This document shows positions 1 through 6,378 of a stretch of DNA of 35,118 bases, in pieces. Within the stretch, counting starts at the first letter, position 1. The number at the start of each line of letters is the position of its first letter. The position numbers and the translations under genes were made by a program. The notes below the pieces were generated by a model that made no database searches, was not told the origin of the DNA, and saw only the letters and a program-made list of their open reading frames with translations. The stretch is from the NCBI GenBank assembly GCA_004211435.1, contig SECS01000034.1, positions 1-35,118 on the forward strand, written 5' to 3'. The stretch is from Novosphingobium sp. GTDB taxonomy: Bacteria > Pseudomonadota > Alphaproteobacteria > Sphingomonadales > Sphingomonadaceae.

Positions 1-44
1 TCTTGCTCCTTCCGGTGCAAGGCGATAGGTCGGTGTCGGCATAT

Positions 45-119
45 GGCCCCTTCGTCTAGCGGTTAGGACGCGGCCCTCTCACGGCTGAAACACGAGTTCG
101 ATTCTCGTAGGGGTCACCA
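45..119 (+). tRNA. tRNA-Glu (anticodon CTC)
   Basis: A complete cloverleaf can be folded. The acceptor GGCCCCT pairs with AGGGGTC, the anticodon stem is CGGCC/GGCTG with loop CTCTCAC (anticodon CTC, reading GAG), and the T-arm is ACGAG-TTCGATT-CTCGT. The 3' CCA is encoded at 117-119. Only 44 bases precede it in the window, so its promoter cannot be judged. Confidence 0.97.
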
Positions 120-120
120 T

Positions 121-143
121 CTAGCGCCGATCGGGGCGGCTAG
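121..143. terminator. Hairpin between tRNA-Glu and the convergent small gene
   Basis: CTAGCGCC at 121-128 can pair with GGC(G)GCTAG at 133-143, giving an eight-pair stem with one bulge right after the tRNA CCA end. It includes the stop codon of the convergent gene at 140-412. There is no T-run, so this is only a plausible bidirectional terminator. Confidence 0.35.
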
Positions 144-412
144 ACCGGGACGGGAAGCTGTCCGCCCTTTTCCACTTCGACCGCATCGACCGTCACCTCG
201 GGCGCCGCATTGCCACCGCTCGTATCGACCTTTCGCGCGAGGTCTGAAGCCAGTGAGCGCAACCGCTTGAACGCGAAAGCACCAAGTGCGAGCGCGATCA
301 CCGGTGGCGTCACCGCGAGGCCGAGCAGGAGCTTCGACGTGTTGCTCGTGCTCTTTTCCTTCGGATCCCGGGAAATTGCGCGAGGAATGGCGACATTGGG
401 AATGCTGGACAT
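140..412 (-). CDS. Small single-pass membrane protein, probable general-stress gene
   Basis: This 90-residue protein has no family I recognise. A polar N-terminus is followed by one hydrophobic helix at about residues 27-48 (LLLGLAVTPPVIALALGAFA), then a basic stretch (FKRLRSLASDLARK) and an acidic, valine-rich tail ending QLPVPV. The helix followed by positive charges suggests a bitopic inner-membrane protein. The start at 412 was chosen because GAAGGAG lies 7 bases upstream; the longer open frame to 949 runs through hemerythrin antisense and is not used. A GGAAC-N16-TGTT element at 434-458 fits an EcfG (general stress sigma factor) promoter, with the transcription start expected only about 15 bases before the ATG. 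Function unknown. Confidence 0.75.
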   Translation of the reverse strand: MSSIPNVAIPRAISRDPKEKSTSNTSKLLLGLAVTPPVIALALGAFAFKRLRSLASDLARKVDTSGGNAAPEVTVDAVEVEKGGQLPVPV

Positions 413-433
413 GGGCTTCTCCTTCGCAGGTGC

Positions 434-458
434 AACAGAGCGCGCGCGATAGGGTTCC
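434..458 (-). promoter_or_regulatory. Candidate EcfG (general stress response) promoter
   Basis: Reading the minus strand, GGAAC (454-458) is followed after 16 bases by TGTT (434-437). The alphaproteobacterial EcfG consensus is GGAAC-N16/17-CGTT, so only one base deviates. It sits immediately before the Shine-Dalgarno of the 140-412 gene, at the right distance and orientation. This is a sequence match only. Confidence 0.6.
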
Positions 459-598
459 AGCCCTGTGAAGAGCTTCGACGAAATGCGCGATATACCTGCC
501 TGGGCGACAACCGCGGTTAACCATTCGCGTGGCATCCGGCCGAGGTGGCCCTGGGGAAGGACTGGGTTGCGATCATTCCATTTGAGATTGGAAACCGC

Positions 599-1009
599 AT
601 GCCATTGATGAATTGGGATCAGAGCCTCGACATCGGGGTCGAAAGGATGAACGCCGAGCATCGCGACATCCTCGACGCGATGAACATTGTCTACGACGGC
701 GCCAATGCCGGCCAGTCGGGTCCGGCGATGATGGCCAGGATTCGTCGCCTGGGGGACATCACCACGCGCCATTTCGCCGACGAAGAAGCCTATCTCCAGC
801 GAATCGGCTACCCCGAATTCGACATCCACAAAGGAATACACACGAAGCTGCTCGCCGATTTCGCCGCGCATACGCAGGCTATCGAAGCCGCGGGAGGCGT
901 GCCCACCGGCGCCTTCTTCACCTTCCTGCGCCTTTGGCTCTCGGCGCACATCAAATGTATCGACCTCAAGTACGGCAATTTCGCGCGATCCTCGCCGAAG
1001 GCCGCCTGA
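599..1009 (+). CDS. Bacteriohemerythrin
   Basis: A 136-residue single-domain hemerythrin, an all-helical O2-binding protein with a non-heme di-iron site. With the start at 599 (MPLMNWDQSLDIGVE), all seven canonical iron ligands appear at standard spacing: His21, His58, Glu62, His77, His81, His117 and Asp122. The family's opening W-D-x-x-x-x-x-G-V is at residues 6-14. A GTG at 545 in the same frame would add 18 residues that the family does not have, and ATG 608 is a less likely alternative. The ribosome-binding site is weak (GAGATTGGA). A strong hairpin follows the stop by 18 bases. Likely cytosolic, for oxygen storage, delivery or sensing. It lies between two small minus-strand genes that both have stress-type promoters. 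Confidence 0.92.
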   Translation: MPLMNWDQSLDIGVERMNAEHRDILDAMNIVYDGANAGQSGPAMMARIRRLGDITTRHFADEEAYLQRIGYPEFDIHKGIHTKLLADFAAHTQAIEAAGGVPTGAFFTFLRLWLSAHIKCIDLKYGNFARSSPKAA

Positions 1010-1018
1010 CCGGAGGCA

Positions 1019-1198
1019 TCAAGGCTTGGCTGGCGGTGTCGACCGCCAGCCTTCGGCGCGATGATCCGTGGTCGGGCGATCGGCGTCTGACGTGTCGTCC
1101 GCGTCATTCGGCGCCGCGCTCAGATCAGCGAGAGGGTCTTCGTCGACCTTCAATCGCGTCTGACGCGGCGGATAATCCTTGATGACAGTACGGGGCAT
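1019..1198 (-). CDS. Small acidic hypothetical protein
   Basis: A 59-residue product beginning MPRTVIKDYPPRQTRLKVDE, followed by an Asp-rich stretch (DPLADLSAAPNDADDTSDAD) and a basic C-terminus. It has no membrane helix and looks intrinsically disordered. Support for it being real comes from GAGGAGA seven bases upstream of ATG 1198 and a GGAAC-N17-GGTT element just before that. Its 3' end overlaps the strong hairpin that follows hemerythrin. I do not recognise a family. The longer frame to 1270 would place the start upstream of the candidate promoter and is rejected. Confidence 0.5.
   Translation of the reverse strand: MPRTVIKDYPPRQTRLKVDEDPLADLSAAPNDADDTSDADRPTTDHRAEGWRSTPPAKP
1028..1051. 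terminator. Strong hairpin downstream of bacteriohemerythrin
   Basis: GGCTGGCGGT (1028-1037) pairs perfectly with ACCGCCAGCC (1042-1051) around a GTCG loop, 18 bases after the hemerythrin stop. There is no U-tract after it, so Rho-independent activity is uncertain. The hairpin also lies within the last codons of the opposite-strand small gene. Confidence 0.5.
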
Positions 1199-1219
1199 CG
1201 AATGTCTCCTCGATGCCGC

Positions 1220-1245
1220 AACCGGCGAGCGTCCTGCGGAGTTCC
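1220..1245 (-). promoter_or_regulatory. Candidate EcfG promoter of the 59-residue gene
   Basis: On the minus strand GGAAC (1241-1245) is followed after 17 bases by GGTT (1220-1223), one mismatch from GGAAC-N16/17-CGTT. The Shine-Dalgarno GAGGAGA follows directly, as expected for a short leader. Confidence 0.45.
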
Positions 1246-1398
1246 CCCGATGCGAGCATTGGCGCTTCACTCCGTCGCCGAATGCCCTCGATGCGGCGCA
1301 AGGCTATTGTCTATCGATTTAGTTGAATTATGTTGTCCCTTAGTCGGGACGTATTCCGAGTCGACCGGCCAGCGAGTTCCATTCCGGAGAACACGATC

Positions 1399-2064
1399 AT
1401 GGCCTATTTCGAAAATTCGCGGGCGAGCAACGATCAGGAACCGCTGGTCCTGCTGATCCCGGGCCTCAACGACAGCGGCCCCGACCATTGGCAAAGCCGC
1501 TGGGCGCAGAAGTACGGCAATGCCGAACGCGTCGAGCTCGGCATGTGGGACGATCCACACCGCAACACCTGGGTCAACAAGCTCAACCTCGCGATCCATA
1601 ATGCCGATCGTCCAGTGATCCTCGTGGCCCACAGCCTCGGCTGCATCACCGTCGCCTGGTGGGCCGAGTACGAACAGCCGCCGCGTGACGGCGGCGTGAT
1701 CGGTGCGCTGCTGGTGGCTCCGCCCGACGTCGATCGACCGGGTCTCGATCCGCGCCTCGCTCGCTTCTCGGCCTGTCCGCGTACCGAACTGCCCTTCCCC
1801 AGCGTCGTCGTCGCCAGCCAGGACGACCCTTATTGTACGCAGCGCAGCGCGATCTCGTTGGCGCGCGACTGGGGCAGCCGCTTCGCCGATGCCGGTGCCG
1901 TCGGCCACGTCAACGCCCAGAGCGACCTCGGCGACTGGCCATTGGGCGAGCGCCTGCTTTCGCAGTTGCTACACGGCCACGGTCCGCTGCCGCGCGAAAT
2001 CCCGCTGCGCAATCTCGGCGCGACGCAGCCCGACTATGAACTGGCCACCGGCAGACGTCACTGA
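1399..2064 (+). CDS. RBBP9/YdeN-type serine hydrolase
   Basis: A 221-residue alpha/beta hydrolase of the RBBP9/YdeN family (small serine hydrolases, often of unknown substrate). It starts with a PLVLLIPGLNDSGPDHWQSRW segment, where the family motif is PG..gS...HWq. The nucleophile elbow is HSLG (Ser79), the acid is in SQDDPY (Asp142 or Asp143), and the histidine is in GHVNAQS (His170), matching the family's GHi[N]..SGLG block. No signal peptide, so probably cytosolic. ATG 1399 has CGGAGA 8-10 bases upstream; the frame is open further to 1330 but without an initiation signal. Monocistronic as far as can be seen. The leader holds a small inverted repeat GTCCC-N6-GGGAC at 1335-1350. Confidence 0.88.
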   Translation: MAYFENSRASNDQEPLVLLIPGLNDSGPDHWQSRWAQKYGNAERVELGMWDDPHRNTWVNKLNLAIHNADRPVILVAHSLGCITVAWWAEYEQPPRDGGVIGALLVAPPDVDRPGLDPRLARFSACPRTELPFPSVVVASQDDPYCTQRSAISLARDWGSRFADAGAVGHVNAQSDLGDWPLGERLLSQLLHGHGPLPREIPLRNLGATQPDYELATGRRH

Positions 2065-2123
2065 ACGAGCATTAGGGTGGGCGTGACTTCACGGCGCTTG
2101 CCCATGCTGCGGCGCAAAATCCA

Positions 2124-2163
2124 CAGTCGGGTGATTGTCATATAATCGACCTCGAACTGACGT
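2124..2163 (+). promoter_or_regulatory. Candidate Pho box (11-bp-spaced direct repeats) before the receptor-phytase operon
   Basis: Four heptamers are spaced exactly 11 bases apart: CAGTCGG (2124), TTGTCAT (2135), TCGACCT (2146) and CTGACGT (2157). Against the PhoB repeat unit CTGTCAT they match at 4, 6, 3 and 5 of 7 positions. A perfect TATAAT (2141-2146) overlaps them. Because the downstream operon encodes a phytase, PhoB control is plausible, but the middle repeat is poor. Confidence 0.35.
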
Positions 2164-2225
2164 GGTAGAGTAACGATAGCCACCTACCCGCCCCCCAGAT
2201 TTCCAGTCCAGGGGGCCAGTTTCCA

Positions 2226-5012
2226 ATGTTCCAGATCGATCCCGCACGCCGCCGCGCCATGTTGCTGTGCAGCGTTGCCGCGCTTCTTCCGTTGACCAGC
2301 GTCCATGCCGAGGAAGCCGCTGTCGCCGACGACGGTGCCGGCGACATCGTCGTCACCGGCACGCGCCCGATCGCCGAATCCGAAGCCGCCGCGCTTGAGG
2401 TTCAGAAGAAGTCCGACTCGCTCGTCACGGTCGTAGCCTCGGACGCGGTAGGCCGCCTGCCCGACCAGAACATCGCCCAGGCCACGAGCCGCCTGCCCGG
2501 CGTCAGCGTCGAGCGCGACCAGGGCCAGGCGCGCTACATCAACCTGCGTGGCGCACCCAAGACCTGGACGACGCTGTCGTTCGACGGAATCAACGTCGTC
2601 AGTCCGGAAGGCCGCGACGCGCGCTTCGACTCGATCCCCTCGGCGATCGCCGGCAAGATCATCGTGTCGAAGGCGGTGACCCCGGACATGCCGGGCGAGA
2701 CCGTCGCCGGCAACGTCAACGTCATAACGCGCTCGGCCTTCGACTACGAAGGCTTCCACATTGCCGGCAAGGCCGGCATGGGCTTCGCCGAACTCGGCGA
2801 TCGCAAGGAATACGAAGGCTCGGTGGTCGTTTCCGACCGCTTCCAGGCTGGTGATGGCGAGATCGGCGTTCTGCTCTCGGGCAGCTACTACGAACGCAAC
2901 ATGATCACCGACAACTTCGAAGTCGACTACGAGCGCGTGCCGAACGACCAGCGTCCCGGAGCGGCAACTCGCTTCTGGGCGCACGAAGCCGAGAACAAGC
3001 TCTATCGCCTGACGCGCAAGAACTGGTCGGTCTCGGGACGCCTCGACTGGAAGCCCGACGCCGACAACACGATCTCGCTGCGTTCGGTCTACACGATCTT
3101 CACCGACGACGAGGCGCGCGACAACTACCGCTTCGATCTCGACGACCGCGAGGGCGATCTCGTCGCCAACACCGCAGCCTGCACGCCGACGCTGAACACG
3201 ACGCCGACGACCTCGGGCTATGGCGACATCTGCATCGGCAACACCCCGCAGAAGGGCACGGTCTACGGCGTCGACATCCGCCAGCGCTCGACGCTGCGCG
3301 CCTTCCGCCAGTCGGTCTTCACCAACACCCTCGCCGGCGACCACGCCTTCGGTGACGGCTGGACGGTTTCCTGGGCTGGCAATTACACCGAATCGAAGGA
3401 CGATCGCTCGGTCGTCGGCGAAGCGACCTGGGACAGCCCCTCGACGCGCAACCTGCGCCCGACCGTCGCTTACGACTTCTCCGACCCGAACCGCTCGCGC
3501 CTGCAGCTCTTCCGCACGATCCAGCTCGCCAGCCCGACCCGGTTCCAGGCCGGCGACGCCGTCACCGCGGTCGACACCTTCAGCAAGCCGCTGTCGAGCT
3601 TCACCGTCCTTGACGCGGTCGACACGACCAAGGCCTACACCGCCAAGCTGGTCGTCGGCCGGGACACGAGCTTCCTGGGCGGAGACGCTACGATCAAGCT
3701 GGGCGTCCAGTTCGACCAGCGCACCAAGGTGGCCGACGAGAACCAGATCTCGCTGAACGCCACCCAGGCCGCCACGGTCCTGCCCACCGACTACAACCAG
3801 TTCTCGCTCGATCAGGCCTTCCTGGGCAAGATCCCGATGGATTACACCTTCCGCTACTTCGATACCGACAAGATGCGCGCCGCGAGCGCTGCAGCCCGGA
3901 CTGCGTTTCCGCAGTTGCTCTTGCCGAACACCGCGAACAACTACGACGTCCGCGAGCAGGTCTATGCCGCCTTCCTCATGGGCACGGTGCGGTACGACTG
4001 GGGTTCGGTCGTCGGCGGCGCGCGCGTCGAGCACATCAAGAACCGCGGCGTCGCCGTCGGCACCGTTGGCACGACCACGGGCCTGGTGACGGCCGAGGCC
4101 GAGCAGACGCTCGTCTTCCCCAGCCTGCACATCAACTACAACGTCGACGAAACGAAGAAATTCCGCCTTTCGTTCAACTCGGGCGCGGCACGTGCCGACT
4201 ATGACCAGCTTCGCCCGAACGTCGTCGTCAACGACACAAACGAGACGATCTCGGGTGGCAACCCCGGCGTGAAGCCCGAGCGCGCCTACGGCGTCGACGC
4301 CTACTTCGAATGGTACATGCGCCCGCAGGGCTATCTGATGGTCGGCGCGTTCTACAAGGAAGTGAAGGACGTGCTCTACACGACTTCGCGCACCTTCGGT
4401 TCGAACGCGCTTAACGTCGGCGGTGTCGATCGTTCGGGCTACACCTTCTCGGGCATCACCAATGGCGGCGACGGCCGCATCTACGGTCTCGAAGCCGCGG
4501 CACAGCTCCAGCTCGAGCCCTGGACCGACAGCCTCGGCCTGCCCGAGTTCATGGGCGGCTTCGGCGTCTCGGCGAACCTGACGCTCAACAACAGCCGCGT
4601 CACCAAGCCCGCGACGGGCGCGATCCCGGCGCGCAAGGTCCGCCTGCCCGGCACCTCGGACTTCGTCTACAACCTCGGTGCCTATTACGAGAAGTACGGC
4701 CTGTCGCTGCGCCTGCAGTACCAGAACCGCGGCAAGTGGCTCGATACGGTGGCGGATACCCTGGCCGATGCCGGCGACACCTACTGGGACTCGGACGACG
4801 AACTCGACTTCTCCGCGCGCTATGCGATCACGAAGAACTTCGAGATCTATTTCGACGCCTCGAACCTGCTCAACCACCCGGGCCGCCGCTTCTCCGATCC
4901 GGGCAACCTGCTGACCGCGACGGGCACGGCTTCGCCCAGCACAAGCGGCCAGACGATCGAGTGGGAACGTTTCGGGCGCCGTTACACCGGCGGTATCCGG
5001 TTCAACTTCTGA
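2226..5012 (+). CDS. TonB-dependent outer-membrane receptor (phytase-linked)
   Basis: A 928-residue receptor that imports a ligand across the outer membrane using TonB/ExbBD energy. A signal peptide (RRRAMLLCSVAALLPLTSVHA) is cleaved after about Ala28. GDIVVTGTRP, at about residues 38-47, is the TonB-box/plug start typical of sphingomonad receptors. The plug (QNIAQATSRLPGVSVERDQGQ..., then NLRGAP and GNVNVITR) runs to about residue 170. A 22-strand-type beta-barrel with many aromatic girdle residues follows, ending in YTGGIRFNF, the expected C-terminal Phe for barrel assembly. It resembles the TIGR01782-type receptors. Its TGA overlaps the phytase ATG, so the substrate is probably phytate or a phosphate ester. 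The 897-residue minus-strand frame over this gene is a codon-bias shadow. Confidence 0.95.
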   Translation: MFQIDPARRRAMLLCSVAALLPLTSVHAEEAAVADDGAGDIVVTGTRPIAESEAAALEVQKKSDSLVTVVASDAVGRLPDQNIAQATSRLPGVSVERDQGQARYINLRGAPKTWTTLSFDGINVVSPEGRDARFDSIPSAIAGKIIVSKAVTPDMPGETVAGNVNVITRSAFDYEGFHIAGKAGMGFAELGDRKEYEGSVVVSDRFQAGDGEIGVLLSGSYYERNMITDNFEVDYERVPNDQRPGAATRFWAHEAENKLYRLTRKNWSVSGRLDWKPDADNTISLRSVYTIFTDDEARDNYRFDLDDREGDLVANTAACTPTLNTTPTTSGYGDICIGNTPQKGTVYGVDIRQRSTLRAFRQSVFTNTLAGDHAFGDGWTVSWAGNYTESKDDRSVVGEATWDSPSTRNLRPTVAYDFSDPNRSRLQLFRTIQLASPTRFQAGDAVTAVDTFSKPLSSFTVLDAVDTTKAYTAKLVVGRDTSFLGGDATIKLGVQFDQRTKVADENQISLNATQAATVLPTDYNQFSLDQAFLGKIPMDYTFRYFDTDKMRAASAAARTAFPQLLLPNTANNYDVREQVYAAFLMGTVRYDWGSVVGGARVEHIKNRGVAVGTVGTTTGLVTAEAEQTLVFPSLHINYNVDETKKFRLSFNSGAARADYDQLRPNVVVNDTNETISGGNPGVKPERAYGVDAYFEWYMRPQGYLMVGAFYKEVKDVLYTTSRTFGSNALNVGGVDRSGYTFSGITNGGDGRIYGLEAAAQLQLEPWTDSLGLPEFMGGFGVSANLTLNNSRVTKPATGAIPARKVRLPGTSDFVYNLGAYYEKYGLSLRLQYQNRGKWLDTVADTLADAGDTYWDSDDELDFSARYAITKNFEIYFDASNLLNHPGRRFSDPGNLLTATGTASPSTSGQTIEWERFGRRYTGGIRFNF

Positions 5013-6034
5013 TGCGCAGCAAGACGATCCTGCTCGCGGCGCTGGCCTGCTCGGCCTGCGCCACCACTGCGACCACCCCGCCGGTAGCTTCGCTGCCGGC
5101 GGCGGAGGTCACCGCCCTCGCCGAAACCGCCCCGGTGGGAACGGCCGCAGCCGACGCGGCCGACGATCCGGCGATCTGGCGCAACCCGGCAGATCCGGCG
5201 AAGAGCCTGATCGTCGCGACGGACAAGCGCGCGGGTCTGCACGTTTACGGTCTCGGCGGAGCGTCGCGGTTCTTCGAGCCTGACGGACGGCTCAACAACG
5301 TCGACCTGGTCGATCTGGGGCCGCGCGGCGTGATCGTCGTCGCCAGCGACCGCAACGACGTCATGGCGGCGAAGCTGCGGCTCTACCGGCTCGACACCGA
5401 GACGGCGAAGCTGATCCCGCTCGGCGCGGTCGCGGGCGGCAAGGGCGAGGCCTATGGCGTCTGCCTCTGGGTCCACGGGGAAGCGCTGCACGCCTTCTCG
5501 GTACTCAAGGACGGCACGGTCGAGGAATTCCGCCTCGAACTGGACGGTACCCCGCGTTCGGTGCCCGTGGCGACGCGCAAGGTCGCGACCCAGGCCGAAG
5601 GCTGCGTCGCCGATCCGCGCGACGGCACGCTCTATGTCGGCGAGGAAGACGTTGGCGTTTGGCGCTACGCCGCGGGCAGCACCCAGGGTGCGCTCGTTGC
5701 GAAGGCCGACGGCAAGCAACTGGTGATGGACACCGAAGGCCTGGCGCTGATCACCGAGGGCGACAGGGGCGGCTACCTCGTCGCCTCGAGCCAGGGCGAC
5801 AATGCCTATGCCGTCTACCGCCTGCCGGGCATGGAACCGGCCGGCCGTTTCCGCATCGCCGCGGGCAAGTTCGGCGCGACGTCTGAGACCGACGGCATCG
5901 CGCTGATGGGGGGAGGCTTCGGCACCGACTATCCCGCGGGCCTGTTCGTCGCGCAGGACGGCGACAACGCGCCGCATGCGCAGAACTTCAAGCTGGTGTC
6001 CTGGGCCGACGTGCGCAAGGCGCTGGGGCTCTAG
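5012..6034 (+). CDS. Beta-propeller phytase (3-phytase), probable lipoprotein
   Basis: A 340-residue protein that hydrolyses phytate to lower inositol phosphates with Ca2+. The N-terminus MRSKTILLAALACSAC is a lipoprotein-type signal with Cys13 or Cys16 as the acylation site. The mature part shows the family's propeller signatures in order: AADDPAIWRNP, KSLIVATDKRAGLHVY, GRLNNVDLVD, KGEAYGVC, AEGCVADPRDGTLYVGEEDVGVWRY, DTEGLAL, ASSQGDNAYAVY, SETDGIAL and AGLFVAQDGDN. Length is normal for a single-propeller enzyme. It starts inside the receptor stop codon (TGATG at 5010-5014), so the two are translationally coupled. Known BPP-receptor pairs in Caulobacter/sphingomonads support joint phytate capture and dephosphorylation at the outer membrane. 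A structured repeat follows and may end transcription. Confidence 0.95.
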   Translation: MRSKTILLAALACSACATTATTPPVASLPAAEVTALAETAPVGTAAADAADDPAIWRNPADPAKSLIVATDKRAGLHVYGLGGASRFFEPDGRLNNVDLVDLGPRGVIVVASDRNDVMAAKLRLYRLDTETAKLIPLGAVAGGKGEAYGVCLWVHGEALHAFSVLKDGTVEEFRLELDGTPRSVPVATRKVATQAEGCVADPRDGTLYVGEEDVGVWRYAAGSTQGALVAKADGKQLVMDTEGLALITEGDRGGYLVASSQGDNAYAVYRLPGMEPAGRFRIAAGKFGATSETDGIALMGGGFGTDYPAGLFVAQDGDNAPHAQNFKLVSWADVRKALGL

Positions 6035-6044
6035 GCAAAAACAA

Positions 6045-6171
6045 TCCTCCCCGGCACGGGGAGGTGGCAGCCACGCAGTGGCTGACGGAGGGGGTTTGCC
6101 GGCAAGCGCTGCGCGCGCCGAGAGCCCCCTCCACCGCCTTCGGCGGTCCCCCTCCCCGTCACCGGGGAGGA
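6045..6171. repeat. Multi-hairpin intergenic repeat, copy 1
   Basis: About 127 bases lying between the phytase and the lipoyl pseudogene. It contains serial hairpins: TCCTCCCC/GGGGAGG, then CAGCCACGCAGTGGCTG, a central arm GGAGGGGG with its partner CCCCCTCC, then CCGCCTTCGGCGG, and finally CTCCCC-GTCACC-GGGGAGGA. The two ends are themselves inverted repeats of each other. Copy 2 at 32920-33042 shares the same order of elements and the same flank words GGGGAGGTGGCAGCC and GGCTGACGGAGGGG. I recall similar elements in other sphingomonad and Caulobacter-type genomes but cannot name the family. It could act as a bidirectional terminator or mRNA stabiliser. Confidence 0.85.
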
Positions 6172-6184
6172 GTTCACCTTTCAA

Positions 6185-6345
6185 TCAGACGATTTCGCCG
6201 ATCTCGGTACCCACGTCGTAGGTCTCGCCCGAGGCGGCCTTGTGCACGAGCGTACCCGAGGCCGGAGCCTCGATGTCGCGCGCGGTCTTGTTGGTTTCGA
6301 GCACGTAGATCACGTCAGCTTGGGCAGGGTCAGGGTCGTGGCCAT
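6185..6345 (-). pseudogene. Lipoyl-domain carrier gene with internal deletion
   Basis: A stand-alone lipoyl (biotinyl/lipoyl attachment) domain gene, the E2-type carrier partner of the upstream E1. From ATG 6345 (AGAAGG Shine-Dalgarno) the frame reads MATTLTLPKLT and stops at 6310. In another frame the rest follows at once: VIYVLETNKTARDIEAPASG, then a normal C-terminal half ending TEIGEIV and TGA at 6185. The lipoyl lysine motif (ETNK) is intact, but the segment normally between PKL and YVLET (GLTMTEGT..EW...GD in homologues) is gone. About 54 codons remain of roughly 78, so the loss is about 76 bases and shifts the frame. The second half has no start with a ribosome-binding site. An assembly error is the main alternative. 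Confidence 0.75.
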
Positions 6346-6378
6346 CGGTTTACCTTCTGTAGTGCGTTTGACGGTTGA

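Noticed and set aside
140..412. The small membrane protein as a PEP-CTERM protein because of its QLPVPV end.
   Set aside because: There is no PEP motif followed by a C-terminal helix and basic tail; the helix is in the N-terminal half.
2184..4877. A very long (897-codon) open frame on the minus strand opposite the TonB receptor.
   Set aside because: Its translation is a low-complexity R/D/V/G-rich product with no domain. The plus strand encodes a clear receptor with signal peptide, plug and C-terminal Phe. It is the GC-rich antisense frame effect.
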